A program made the translations under genes and the position numbers. A DNA stretch of 64,000 nt from Trebouxia sp. TZW2008 (Eukaryota > Chlorophyta > Trebouxiophyceae > Trebouxiales > Trebouxiaceae): positions 25,121 to 89,120 of the forward strand of contig BDIU01000472.1 of assembly GCA_002118135.1 (NCBI GenBank), given 5' to 3'. Positions 31,907 to 44,717 of this stretch are shown piece after piece (position 1 is the first letter of the stretch; each line of letters begins with the position of its first letter). The notes below the pieces were generated by a model, which was not told the DNA's origin, searched no databases, and saw only the letters and a list, made by a program, of their open reading frames with translations.

Positions 31907-34900
31907 ATGGCGAGCACAGTTCTTGTCACTGGCGCCACCGGGTATCTTGGATCTGAACTTGTCAAGCAGTTGCTGGAGAAGGGGTATACCGTGCACGCTA
32001 CAGTGCGGGCGCCCAATGACACAAAGACCGTGCAGCATTTGCAGAATCTTAGCGAGGCTCTCCCTGGCCAGCTGAAACTATTTCAGGCTGATCTACTGCA
32101 GAGACAGGCATTCGATAAAGCTATTGAGGGATGTCAGTACGTGTTTCACACAGCGTAAGTCATCTTAACTAGGTCAGTCTGAAGCACGGCTCTGTCAGCA
32201 ATGCATGGACACGCAAATTCAACCTGTGACCGCAGATCACCGTTCTTCATAGAGGTTGAGGATCCACAGAGAGACTTGATTGATCCAGCAGTTCAGGGCA
32301 CTTTGAACGTGCTCAGCTCTGTCATCAAAAGCAAAGACACTGTCAAAAGAACGATTGTGACATCGTCAGTTGCAGGTGAGCAAATCTCTTGCCCGCTGAA
32401 TCTCCTCTTAGTGTCCGTCTGGTGTTTGCCTTCTCTAGTGAAATCGTCATGGTGTCCTGTGTCATTGCAGCTGTGCTGGGAAACGAAAGTGCTGCACCAC
32501 CCAAGAATGGCTCTCTGTACACTGAGGATGACTGGAACGATACGTCCAGCATTAAGAACAATGAGGCCTACTGGCTAAGTAAGGTGCGCAGCGGACAAGA
32601 GCACAAGTAGCATCCATCATGATGCTCTACAGTTGACACTTTGCCACGATAGGCCTGAGCAGCCAGCAAAGCATGCCTTGCTTAGTACAGTAATTACTCT
32701 TTGTAACAACTGTTTTGGTTACCAATAAACTTGTCCTCACATCGAAGTGTCCTCGCTCAGAGGAACTACTGCAGTCAGAATGCAGTGATTGCCTACCAAT
32801 GGCTTTGTCCTCGCATCGAGATTGTCCTTATATTGAGTGTCCTTACAAAAATAGCTTACTGTACCTGCATAACTTGTCAGCTGCGCTTTGAGCCAATCCT
32901 GTAAGCATAGCATTGCTCAACATAGCACAGCATAGTGAATCAGCTGGTGCTTGCCGCTTGTGCAGTCTCTGGCTGAAAAGGAAGCGTGGAAAGCTGCCAA
33001 GGAACACGGCCTGGATCTTGTGACAGTTCTGCCTAACTTCAACCTTGGTCCTGCCCTCTCCCGCCAAGAAACTAAGGGTCTCAGTGTAGGTTTCATGAAG
33101 GTGAGCGCAGCTGACTCATCCAAGTTTCTGTTGTGTTCCACACTGCGTTAGCTGCACAAGCTGTTTGGCAACCCTTCCTGGGAATGTTGCCACTCAACCT
33201 GTGTGCACATCACCGTGAGCTTCAGACTCATCAATTACAAAGATGACATTGCGTGTACAAGTGCAGGTTTTGCATTAGCTTTAGTGTGATTCATACAAGC
33301 GATGCTGCTATGCCTGCAGCACCATTGAGTCTCAACCTATGTAAATGATCACAATTGTGCACTGCAACCACTTACACTGTTTGCAAAGTCACTCTTTCAG
33401 TTGACTTGAGACACAGCTCCAGACTGCAACAGGGAAGGCACCGACAGTGAAGCATGCCATGTTTGTAAACACCTGTTCAACATGTCATCACTCCTCTGAA
33501 TATGGAGTTGCTCAGGGGCGCAAGATTTGTTGTTTGTGGTGAACAAGTATATACTCGAGCAGCTATTGCAATCTGCTGATATGCTATGCAGTAGGCCTGC
33601 TTAGAGAATGACATCATTGCTGGAACGCCAGTGGTTGTGGATGTCTGAGACATGTGACTTTGGCAGAAAGCACATTGGCATTGACTCATCATCTGTCTGT
33701 GCATGCTTACCCAAGATGCTGTCTTGCCTCAAAGTATGTCATGACTCAGAAGTACAAGATTCAGAAATATAAGACTTGTTGTATGCGCAAAGCAGGCATA
33801 TAGCTGGTCAGCTTTTGCAACTTGCCAATGTGCTATGCAGTAGGCTTGTTTAGAGAGCGACACCATTGCGGGGACGCCAGTGATCATTGATGTACGAGAT
33901 GTAGCAAGGGCGCACATCTTGGCAGCAACAATACCTGAGGCCAAGGGTCGATACATCATCAGTCACAGGAAGCCAATCACCCCAAAGCTGGTGTCAGATA
34001 CTCTGCAGGTAGCATTTGACTTCCCTGAATGCTTCTGCTTGTGAGTAGACATTGGCCCTGTGTAATGCCTGATGGGGCAGCATCAAATGGTCTCTGGCCC
34101 ACATAGCAGTATTTGCATGACACTGCGGTTCTCCCCAAATTTGCTTTTGGTATCTTCCATCGCAAATGGCTGCGTGCCTGGAGCCTACCTGCACAACAGT
34201 GCAAAGCGCAAGTGGACATTACAGCTCAGCAAGTGACCAAAGCAGCTGTGTATGGCTGCCATGTGCTGTGACATGATGCGGCAAACAGGGCAGATGTACA
34301 CATGATGCTGAGCGTGTCTGAAAGGCTCATGGAACATGGCAATTCTAGCATTGTTGCTGCTGTCTCATTGCAGCTGGATAGGTTGTGCCTACAGGCAACG
34401 CTCAATGACTTTGAGAGCCACAATGTCTCACATCGATTTATGCTGCACAGGCTCGCTTCTTGGACTTTCAGATTCCTGATGGGGAGCAAGCAGAGTCGCC
34501 TGAGAAGATTGACAACTCCAAGGTATGCTGCATCTGCAAGAGAGAGCAAAATTTACTCCAGTATACATGTCATTCCTACACTTGCATCTGTATACATGCA
34601 TGGTCAAAGTCACTCAAGGATGTGTTATGCAGTCTTGCTGTAGCAACATCAATGTTGTGCCATGCATCTGACTGCCTTCATGCAAAACTGCTGTGCTATT
34701 GGTACAGCAGTCGATCAGCAAACTAGACACTGTAGTATAGCATTGCTGCAACCTGTGCATCTTGCGTAGCTCTTGCAGGAATGCTGTAATGTGCTGCTAG
34801 TGCATCTTTCATTGTGCTAAGTTTTGATCTCAGGCTGCTAATTCTCACAGAGGCTACCATCATGATGCCTAGCGGCATGAAGTTTTGTTTTTCTTGTCCA

Positions 34901-35182
34901 ATACATTCTGAGAGCTTTACTGTTTCACGCAGGCAGCTAAGGAGTTAGGCCTGCAGGTGAGGCCAGTGAAGGAAATTCTGGTAGATATGGCAGTAAAGCC
35001 TAGCGGCGTAGACTTTTCCTTTTGCTTTTCTGACAGATTCTGAGAGCTCTGCTGTTTGCATGCAGGCGGCCAAGGAGTTAGGCCTGCAACCTCGGCCAGT
35101 GAAGGAAACCCTGATTGATATGGCAGTAACGCTCATACAGCTGGGAGTTGCAAAGCCCAGACCAAAGCACAGCAGTCAATGA
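31907..35182 (+). CDS. NAD(P)-dependent reductase of the dihydroflavonol-4-reductase / cinnamoyl-CoA-reductase type
   Basis: Extended short-chain dehydrogenase (SDR108E-like), probably cytosolic. Exons 31907-32154, 32236-32375, 32471-32583, 32966-33100, 33844-34008, 34451-34522, 35066-35182 encode 329 residues. The Rossmann glycine motif is VTGATGYLGSELVK near the N-terminus. The catalytic pair is Y163-xxx-K167 in EAYWLSKSLAEK. DVRDVARAHILAA is the conserved block after the substrate loop. The MASTV start places the glycine motif at the usual distance. Members act on dihydroflavonols, cinnamoyl-CoA, anthocyanidins or simple aldehydes, so the substrate cannot be assigned. Exons 5 and 7 each have a tandem upstream copy. 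Confidence 0.9.
32686..32863. mobile_element. MITE-like element, copy 3
   Basis: 178 bp in SDR intron 3. The ends form an imperfect terminal inverted repeat, TACAGTAATTACTCTTTG against AAAAATAGCTTACTGTA. It occurs in two unrelated genes and in both orientations, which points to a transposed element rather than a shared intron. Confidence 0.78.
33575..33910 (+). repeat. Decayed tandem copy of SDR exon 5
   Basis: The sequence around 33575-33650 repeats 33825-33900: the same CTATGCAGTAG acceptor, then ACLENDIIAGTPVVVDV against ACLESDTIAGTPVIIDV. The upstream copy meets a TGA where the working exon encodes the Arg of DVRDVA. Confidence 0.88.
34855..35110 (+). repeat. Tandem copy of SDR last exon with its intron end (unit about 133 bp)
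   Basis: The intron stretch CTAGCGGC...TTCTGAGAGCT and exon start GCAGCTAAGGAGTTAGGCCT occur twice, the working copy starting at 35066. In the upstream copy (34933) the base changes create a donor, CAG|GTGAGG, after eight codons (AAKELGLQ). A 24-bp cassette exon could therefore be included in frame. Confidence 0.85.
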
Positions 35183-36996
35183 CATGGAGTTGCTGTCATG
35201 ACTTGAAGTCACTGTAATCAGCAATGAACAGAAATTCAACAGCTGGCATGGGTTGCACCGGATATATGAGTGCATGCAATACTGGTACATCGTAGGTGTT
35301 TGGAATGTCTGCCGTAATCTGCAGCAACTGCATTGAGCAATCAGCAGAAATGCAAGCTCGGCTGGCATCATCTTTGGCATTGTTTGCACAAGACTCATGA
35401 GTGCTTGCCACACTGGCATCGAATTGGTTCTCATCTTCTTGTTGGCCATGCAAGCTTGCTGTCAGCATTGGCAGAGACATCTCATCACTTTTGCTTATCA
35501 TCACATGTTGCTTGACCCCTATGCATGTATCAAACAGAGATGTGTTGTGTTGAGAAGTCTCTTGCAGAGAGTGTCAGAAACATACCATGCACGCTGAAGA
35601 CTGTCAACAATTGTAGTACACCGGAGTAAGTCCGTCTGGCTTCGCACATGGCAGTGCACAATGTTCCTGAGCAACCGTTTCAAGCTTGCACCTGAGCACA
35701 GTCAATCAAAATTGCAGACACTGCGCCATTATGTTCAGCAGTTGCCACTCATGCAGCCATTTCATTAACGGCCGAGAGTGACTTTGATTAGCATCAGTCT
35801 GCGCGGCATAAACACCGCGCACAATTGCTTGCAAGTGCAGATGCCTGCTCGAATGTTACATGTTTCTGGCCAAGATGCGGATAGTATTACATGTAAGTCA
35901 GAAGAGCCAATTTTCAACAATTGCTCCAAAAGCTTGAGTCACATGCAGTCCATTGAGTGCACCGCCTTCTGATTGCAAGACAGCGTCATTCAAGAGCCTG
36001 TCACTCCTCAAGGCTCAACAGGTCATGATCATGAGGACTTGATCACAAGGATAACATGCATCCGCTCCCCCACTGACATGCAACTTGCATCACGATGGCT
36101 GAGGTCCACCTGAGTGGCGTACGATCACCTTTTGGGCTCAGTGCATGCAGTCACACGCGTCAATGTTGCGCTTAATGCATGCAATGAGCAATGGCGTAAT
36201 GGCTCAAGGCCAAATGCGCGGGGGACACGACGACGGGAAGCATTACCACACATTTAGTATTGATCCATGATCTGAGTTGAGTGAGCTCTCTCTGCCGCTG
36301 ATTGATAACGTCTCCTGCAAGTTCTCCAACGGACACACTTGCAGCTCGCGAGCCTGACGCGCAGCATCTTTCTCTAGAGTGCGCATCACTTGCTCCAACA
36401 CCAAACGAACACAGCTGCCGCGTCGAATTGCAAGTATCGAGAGCAATAGCAGCAGCTGCCATAGACCTGCGAGCTGTACGTGAAGTGTCACACAGCTGTC
36501 AGGAATAGCCAGCAAGCCGGCAGAAGCGTCTTCACTGCTTGTGTATTGCAGGCAAGTCTGATCGCAAGGAGACGTTGCTTGTGTATGCTCTGGAAAGCAG
36601 GTCATATTTTGTACAACTTTGTTCAGGCTTCCGTTGACTTGCAGGAACGCAGAGAAGCGTTGACTCGCAGGCGTGTTCTGCCTGCAGTGCTTCTCTGCCG
36701 AAAAGTCCCACACGCGTGGTCGTGAACCCTTGCACAGCTGTCTCATAGCTTTTTGGTAGGCTTCACCGCTTGTCTACCCGCCAGCATGTTCACATGGCCC
36801 CATCGACTGATTGGTCACGTATCTCGTTTCCACAGTACTCGTTCCTACGGTGCACTGTAACATTGTGCATTGCTGCTCTCATCAAGACATGTGTCGCTTG
36901 CTGTGTTACCAGTCACTGAAGGCGTTCGATTGTGAAACAAGCAGCTGTTTCGAAACGCCTGGTCTGTTTGCAGAGCTTGAGTACGTCTGCGGCTTT
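35183..36996. other. SDR 3' UTR, CpG-rich island and glycoprotein promoter
   Basis: A 1.8-kb spacer. About 35780-35830 and 36160-36700 are CpG-rich, like the 5' ends of the other genes. Besides the doubtful small minus-strand gene at 35485-35809, a minus frame at 35196-35504 and one near 36340-36390 (MRTLEKDAARQARELQ) look weakly coding. I could not join them into a phase-consistent model. Confidence 0.4.
35485..35809 (-). CDS. Possible small protein, 59 residues, unrecognised
   Basis: Three exons can be joined in phase: 35770-35809, 35586-35691 and 35485-35518. They start with MPRRLMLIKVTLGR and end with CDDKQK plus stop. The middle exon (LKRLLRNIVHCHVRSQTDLL) has an amphipathic, basic, protein-like composition and good splice sites (CTCAG acceptor, GTATGT donor). 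The first donor (GTTAAT) is poor. I do not recognise the family, and chance is a real alternative. Confidence 0.25.
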
Positions 36997-39900
36997 ATGC
37001 GCACGACTTGGGGCACAACGATGCTGTCCATTGTCACGGTGTTTGGCGTCTTGCTAGCAGCTTCGTACTGTCAAGCAGCTGCGATAAACCAGACAGGTAG
37101 ATCTACTGATCCAGCCAGCGTTTGCTCAGTATGGTGCAAAACCTGTACTGAAACTTTCTTGCTGCTGCAGGAGTGACCAGCAGCGAACTAGATGTCATTG
37201 CATCACAGCCAAAGCAAGTCAGCTGTGGTGCACCAGCTCCACTTAGCAAATATGACAGTTATTGTGAAGGTCTTCAGGCAGACTATTTCCTGCTAGCAAA
37301 GCAGAGAAAAGCACCTAGCCTTACAGGCCTCACGCCAAATGTGTCAACATTTGTGACATCTTTGAATGACACAGTAAGTATAAGTACATTTGCTCCTGCT
37401 GACCTCAACATTTCTTCACATGTCAGAGAAGTCACGCTGATCTCTTTTGGCTGCTGCTTTTGCAGGCTGCAAGTTTTGCTCTGCAGAGCATACACAAGCA
37501 GATATCGACCAAGCTGTACAGCTTTGCAGTCAGATACAGCGGTGTCTTCTTCATTGACACTGCTGGCGAGTACCAATTCCAGATCAACTCCCCTCCTGGA
37601 ACTCGCCTCACTGTCAATGGCAACACTGTCACATTCAACCAGGGATCTAACTCAAGGTGAGTTTTACATGCTTGATCTTTTCAGCTCGAACCCTGTTCTT
37701 GTGGTTGTAGCCTTTTTTGGCACACATGGTGTGCGACAGCATGGTTGAAAGTGCTGTTGTTCAGATACCCTTTGAAGCTGTTGCCAAGTAGCAGCCAGGT
37801 TGTCAACTTTTGCTGTGTTTACTCCATTCTGCAGAGTTTGGCAGGTTGATATTTGCTTTGGTCATTCTTGCTGATTGTGCTTTTTTCTGCCTGCAGCACC
37901 CCCACTACAGGGTACAACTTCGCCCAAGCTGGTTTCATTCCTGTGGAGTTGGTGTTCTTCAATGAGAACAGCATCCCATCATTGGCAGTTTCAAGGCAAG
38001 GACCTGGCAGCTCTGAATTCTCGGTAAGCAACAACAGACATTTATACAAGATCATATCTTGATGCCTGTATATAATGAAGATGCTGACGCATACATGCTG
38101 TGTCAATTGCTTGCTCTCTGGAGGTTAAGGCATAGCACCACAGTATGATATAAACACATGCAAATGCCCCATAATGCCTTTGTCTGGAGCCAGAACATGA
38201 CAATCAACTGTGATTTGAGAGCTGAGTAATACAGGGGTTGCACTAACGCTGGGTTTTTCTCTCAGGTGATTGAGGGCCCTGCTATCATGTTCAACTGCAG
38301 CAGCCTGCAGAACAGCACAGGCAGCAAGCCAGTGACCACCTCCACACAGTGCTCTGGTCTGTCCGCAGTTTACTACACCAACTGGCAGGTACACAAATGA
38401 CACAATAAAGTTCATATAAGGAAGCGACTGTTCTGACAACAATGCCCTTGTGATGTGCTGTTTGGCAGCTGCTGAGTGTCTGCCAGGCGTGTTGCATCAT
38501 GTTATATTTCTGCGTAAGGTCACCGCATGTTGTGTTCGTGCCAGTCAAGGTATGTGATTTGGGCACTTCTGCGTGATGGAGTCAGCAACCAAAATTGCCT
38601 CAAGTGATTTGCTAATTGTGTGTTGTTTTGATGCAGAATGCCAGCTACGCCACTGCTACTGGTCAGGCCACATTCGCTGTGTATGAGCAAGGGCTGAACC
38701 ACTGGTCTACCACAACTGCCCCCAGCTGGTCAGGCCTGCCCACCACCCTCAAGACTGATTTTGCTGCCAGGTGTTTTCTCCTTCTACTTGCCCCATCTTT
38801 GTCCCACTTTGCTCCTTCACTCTTGGCTTGTCACAAGATACGGTCATAGCTTTCGACTGTGCTGTTGATGTTTTGGGGTTGGTATAGTCCCGGTCATGTT
38901 GCATAGATGGTGCACATGTGTCTTAGGATTTCTTTTAACGCTAACGCAAGCTTTGTGTTGCAGATACCACGGCCAATTGTGGATCCCTTTGCCTGGCACA
39001 TACACCTTCAAGCTGTACGCCACAGCCAAGGCTGCTTTGTTTGTGGGCACTGACAACCTGGTCAACAGCACAGGTCAGTCATGCAATCATTCTATGTTTG
39101 CTGATTTCCTGTCTGCTCAATGAGTGCATGTTGTAACAAATGTGCTTGACTTGATCGTGCAGTTTGGTGCTTTGCAAACTACATGCCTTCAATGCTGCCA
39201 TGCAGAAATGCTTGACTTGTTTCATGCATGCTTGTTCATTCATGCTTGTCAAAGCATATGCACACCTTTCAATGGTGGTGTAGTTCAAGTCTTCAGAGTG
39301 ATCAACACTGCCATGCTTGACTAGTTTGTTTGTGCTGCAGCTGTGAACAACCTTGCCCAGGCAACAGAGGCCACCTACACCGTGTCTTCAGCTGGCTACG
39401 TGCCTGTTGGCCTCAACTTCATCTCAAGGAAATCCTCACAAGCAGGGGTGAGTTGCCTTGCCTTCCTTTCTTGCAATATGCGCTTCTTGATGTCATCCAA
39501 TCTTTACCCTTCATGCAACCCTCACATCACTATTTACATACAATCTCAGATTTGCATCAAGGCAGTATGCCAGTCTGTGACTTTGCATCGTCTTAGCTGT
39601 TGCCACGATGACATTTCAGCCTTCACCCTGCTGCTATGCTTGCCTTATGCTGTGACATTTGCAGCTTCTGATGGACTATTTGGCATTTCAGGTGCTAAGG
39701 CTAGTGTGGAAGGGCCCTAACAGCCCAGCCTTCAAGGTCGTCAACCCCTTCTACCACCCCTGCTCTACCTTTGTGGCCTGCGCCAACTCCACCACAGCTG
39801 GGGCCCTGCCAACAGAGGTGGTGGGCGCCCCCCCAGCTGGGGCCACTGTTGAGTCCTCAACTGCTATTGCCATCTCCAGCCTCAAGACATACGTGCCCAA

Positions 39901-42900
39901 CTCCAACGTCACTTTCACTCTGGGCTTCCCCTTCTTAAGCCCTGAGGACCCCAATGTTGAGGATGTTGCGTACTTCATCAGGGAGGCAGTTGCCAATGCA
40001 GCTGGAGTCAAGTGAGTCTACTTTTTTGCCTTTCCAGCCTTCATGAGAACAGTAATGTGCAATCTTAGATTGATATTTTATGTTCTATCAGACTAGGTTC
40101 TTTAACCCAGTGCATGGCAGGATGCCTGATGTGTTTGTAATCAGTTGGCAGTGCTGTTCTTCTGCACAGAAATTTGCTGCAGTGCATCTTGACAGGTGGC
40201 AGGTCAGGCTCAGACCAAATTACGTTTGTTGATGACATTTGCTAATGTGAATGTCTGGTTGACAGGTTGGAGTCTGTGTGGACCATTCCTTCCATTGACT
40301 CAGCCACAGGTGATGTGGTCTTCCCAATGGGCGCCTACTTCACATCAGTGTCCAGCGCTCAGAGGTTCTACAACACAGTCAACCTCAGGCCTCAGACCAT
40401 CTTCAGCTCAAACCCCGCTCTCTCGGTACGCTTCCTAGTCATGCTGTTCATGACGTTAGCAACAGTGTGTCACCTTGTGCGCATTGTTGCGCTCGAGCAG
40501 CGATGCGAGCTTGTACATCAAATCATCATGCAGTCTACGTGTCACTTACTGACTTAATTCGATACCTCACAGCTTGTAATGCCGCTTCTTGAAAGGTCAT
40601 GATGTTCATTCAAGGCACACTGATGCTTGCAAGTCATCCAATGCTGACCAAGCATGCTGTGAATGCAGGACTTCTACCCCATCACAGTCAGCTCGCCAGC
40701 CTTGGGCACAGCTGTGGCAGTGGCCGCCCCAGTGCAGCCAGCCAGGCCAGTCGCCACTCTAGCCTCTGCCAGTGGTGAGGGTAACACCATCCCCATCCCA
40801 TTGCTGCCCTCTCCCACCCCTGAGGCCAGCCCCAACGCCACAGCTGGGGCCAGCCCACCCACTGTCCCCACCGCCACCCCCGCCCCCACCTCTCCAGAGA
40901 CCCCTGCCACCCCTATTGCAGCTGCCCCAGAGGCTGCCACCCCCGCTCCAACCCCCCCTTCAACCCCTCAATCAACCCCAGCTCCTGTCCCCACCCAGAC
41001 CGCCGCTGCTCCTGCACCTGCTACCCCAACTGCGGCCGAGCCACTCCCAACTGCAAACCCCATCACTTCTGGAACTGCTCAACCACCTGTGGTTCCTGAG
41101 GAGACAGCTGCCCCCACTCCTACAGCTGTGGCACCTGAGGCCACTCCTGCTGCTGCCCCTGCTCCTGCACCTGCTGCTACTCAGTCACCAGTTGCTACAG
41201 AGACTGCCACCCCAGCAGCGCCCGTCCCTGCCCCTGTTGCACCCCAGCAGACCCCCCCTGCTGCTGCACCAGTCACAGCTGAAACCCCAGGTGCTGCATC
41301 CCCCACCCCAGCTGCTGTTCCCCCTACCACAGCTGAGACCCCAGGTGCTGCACCACCCACCACAGCTGAGACCCCAGGTGCTGCACCACCCACCACAGCT
41401 GAGACGCCATCTGCTGGTGCACCTGCTGGTGAGCAGACCACAGCTGCAGCGCCTGCACCCGCCACTAGCAGCACACCCAGTGAGTCACCAGTGGCAGGGC
41501 CGACACCAGCACCCACTGACACTCCTGCAGCTGCTGCCCCTGGAGTGCCATCACCAACCCAAGCGCCACTCACACCCAGCATTGGCACAGGTGATTGCGC
41601 CACTCACTTGCATTGCAAGCACTAACTGACTCACAGTATGCTGACTCAATGTACAACTTGATTAGATGTCAACGTCATGGTCAAACCTCAGCCTTGTACA
41701 ATACGCTTTGCCAATGCTCTTTGTTCTGCGAGCAAAGAAGTTGTCTCATTGCAGAAGTAAGTTCAGCGATTCAAGCCATCCTGTTTTGTCACAGGTAGTG
41801 GACAGCCAGCACCAACCCCCACAGCAGCTGCTCCTGCATCGTCACCTGCAGCTTCTGGTGAGTCACCATCAGTCACAGCAGGCAGCACCAGGTCAGGAGT
41901 CAGGCCATACGGCCCCCACCCATACTCACCATCAAACAGCCCTGCCCCAGTGTCAAGCCCTACTGGCGCTCCCCACCCATACTCACCCTCAAACGCCCCT
42001 GCCCCAGGCCCTGCAGGGGCTGTTGGTAGCGCCCCAGCTGCAGGCCCTGCTACTGACAACAGCAAGACCACCACTGCTGGCATTTCCCCTGTTGTTGCAC
42101 CAGCTGCATCTACACCATCTCCTGCTGTTGCATCTGCACCAACTCCTGCAACTGGTATTGCCCCTGGCCCTCAGCCAACCACTCCCACCACCACCACTTC
42201 ACCACGCACAGCCTCACCATCATCATACACTCTGCCTTACACAGCCCCTGCACCAGCTCCTGGCTTCGGAGCTGCCCCATCGGTGCCACAGCCATACCCA
42301 ATGGGGGTCCCCACTCCCACAGCTGTGGCATACAGCCCACCGCCAATGCCCACCCCCACCTCCACTCCTGGGCTATCCCTGCCAGCTGATGCCTTGCCGG
42401 TGTATGGGCCCCCTGCCCCACCAGTGCCAAGCCTTCCAAGGTCTATCTTGGAGAATGGCTACTACTCTCCCATCCCATCCAGCCCTGGTAGCAGCCTGCC
42501 CTTGGTCAGTGGCCCTGCAGGTCAGGTCTTCACCTACACACCCCCGACCCCCCCTAGCCCCCCCTCTGGTTCTGGAGCAGTCGCCCCAGCGGTTGGCCCC
42601 TCAAACAGCAGCCCCCTCTTTGGCAGGCCAGTCACCAGCAATGGTGCAGGTCCATCAGGTGCCCCTGCAGTGTACAGCAGCCCTGTGTCAACCACCCACC
42701 AGTCACCCAGCACTTACTTCATTCCTTACCCTGATGGTGTGGGCGGTCACATGGTACCATACCCCCCTAGCTACAGCCCTGGCAGCACTACTGCATCCCC
42801 ATCATCACCTACCCTGTTTGGCACTGGGTACCCCCCTGTGTCCCCCTCCAGCAGTACTAGGCTGCCCGTTTACTACGGCCTGCCTACCACATGTGCCCCA

Positions 42901-44717
42901 GGGGCAGCATCCTGCCACCATGGCCCTTACGCGTATTATGCCATTGACGGCAGTAAGAGCCTGACCCCCACAGCTGAGCAGACCCTGCTGGGCATCCCAT
43001 CACCCCCACCTCCAGCCTCAACAGGAGGGCTGTACCCAACAGCCTCCATGGGAGGTGGACCAGCCCCTGCTCCTAGCAGCTTCGCCCTAGCTCCCGCCCA
43101 CGCTTTTGCCTCTGGCCCTGCCCCTGTAGTTTCTCCAGTAGCTGCTCCTGCTCCTGGTGCCCTGTGTGCATGTGACCCCAAGGACACCACTCCTCGCACA
43201 GTCCAGATTCAGGTCCTCAGCATCGCGTACAACAGCACTCAATCAGACACCATCAAGTTCAACGCCTACGTGACGTTCTCCCACCCCACCAAGTCGCTGA
43301 ACAGCAGTCAGATCAGGGTGTTCACCAGGCAGCCCTCAGACACTTCAGGCACTGTCACCACTCCAGGAGTTGTCACCTACCTGCAGCCGGTCAGTCGCTT
43401 CTTCTATCTTCCTTGATCACTGCTACTGTCTTACTATGCTGGCTTTACAGTCTGTTGGTCATTGGCCAGTCAACAGCTGTCATCAATCTGCTGCCGCGGG
43501 TCTGTGATGTTGCAGCAATGCCCATTCATGCTGAACATTGTGCCTTTGCATGCTGTGTAGCACATGGATTGTTTCTCATGTTTGCATAATGTCTCATGCT
43601 TTAGGACATTGGTAGCGCTGCTGGTCTAGACAATGTAGCTGACATGCAAATCGTTGATATGCAGGTGTCCCAGAATTGTGCGTTCTACAGCTTGAAGGGC
43701 TATGTTGCTGAGAGCAACCCTTTCATTGTGAACAGCACTGACATCTACATTGCAGCTGGAGGAGATATCCTGGATGCCTGTGGTCAGCCATTCAATGTGA
43801 CAGTCACTCAGGTGCAGCAGGCACACAGGTATGCTTGCTACCTTGCTATGCTTGGCATTTGCTGCTTTCATAAGCTGTTGCAGCAGCTGTGTAGGCAGGC
43901 TTGGCTCAGACTTTTGTTGTTGCTCAGCAGCTTGCTCATTGCTTGCTGTAGACATGCTCATCATCTGAGTCGCTTTAAGGTGTTTGACAAATTTGTGCGC
44001 TACACAGCAAGATCAGTAGCTGTGTAGATTGCATTCTGACTGAGTCTGCTGTGCATTGCTTCCAAAGGCTGACCATGTTGGCACATTCTGTGCAGGTTGG
44101 AGGGATTGCTATACGCAACCGGAGTGGCATACAGTGAGGAGGCTGGTGTCTTGCTAGATAGCAACACACTGGACTTGGCACTGGCTTTCACTGACCCTGT
44201 GCCAAAGTTGACAGCCAGCATGTTCAGCGTGACGGGGCCACCCAACATGACCACCACTGACCTGGAGCAAGTGGATGGCTCTGACGCTTACTACACCTTC
44301 TCTGTCACTGTGCCAGAGAACTACTACGGCTCCCTGACAGTGTCCATGGACAAGGTGAGTGCATCCTGTCCACAACAACTTCTTGCATTGCATCGTGTGG
44401 CATGTCAGCCCTTTCATCGTAGCTCCTCAATGTGCTCAGGTGCTGTGTGACATCAACACAAGCCACATGTCAGCTGTTCTGTAATGCATTTGCCTGCTGT
44501 TGATGCTGTGTGGTGCATGTCACATCCAGACGCTACACTAGCCAGACTTGGCTGCCATGTGCTGACTTTTGACGTTGCTTTGCAGGCTGGAAGGCAGTAT
44601 CTGCAATCCATCAACCCAGCAGCTGTGGCGCCATCCAAGTTGACAATCAACAGGGCCGACCCAACACAGCAAGGCAACTTGGTCAACACCACCATGACCA
44701 AGGCACACGGATTGTGA
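36997..44717 (+). CDS. Secreted PA14-like, Pro/Ala/Thr-rich (hydroxyproline-rich type) wall glycoprotein
   Basis: Probable extracellular matrix glycoprotein of 1,568 residues. Exons 36997-37096, 37171-37373, 37466-37656, 37897-38023, 38266-38388, 38637-38770, 38964-39073, 39341-39447, 39692-40011, 40266-40425, 40669-41590, 41795-43389, 43605-43828, 44096-44354, 44586-44717, all in phase. Signal peptide at residues 1-27 (MLSIVTVFGVLLAASYCQA). Two PA14-like beta units follow: YSGVFFIDTAGEYQFQINS (about 130) and YHGQLWIPLPGTYTFKLYA (about 295). Residues about 530-1285 are Pro/Ala/Thr/Ser-rich, with repeats such as TAETPGAAPPT and PHPYSPSN. The last 280 residues form Ig-like or bacterial-Ig-like strands with many N-x-S/T sites. 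No GPI signal or membrane anchor is seen. The shape recalls pherophorins and algal wall HRGPs, but the folded parts differ from the pherophorin domain. Confidence 0.85.

Noticed and set aside
35196..35504. 102-codon minus frame (SKSDEMSLPMLTASLHG)
   Set aside because: Composition is plausible but no start context, upstream exon or family is recognisable, and it conflicts with the small gene model at 35485-35809.
36172..36746. Minus-strand frames of 96 and 167 codons
   Set aside because: They overlap each other in different frames, show no family motif and could not be joined to other exons; CpG-rich promoter DNA tends to be open by chance.
40772..41629. Long Pro/Leu-rich frame overlapping the glycoprotein, also 41666-42964
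   Set aside because: Shadow frames of the GC-rich proline codons; only the frame with signal peptide, phase-consistent introns and folded flanks is supported.
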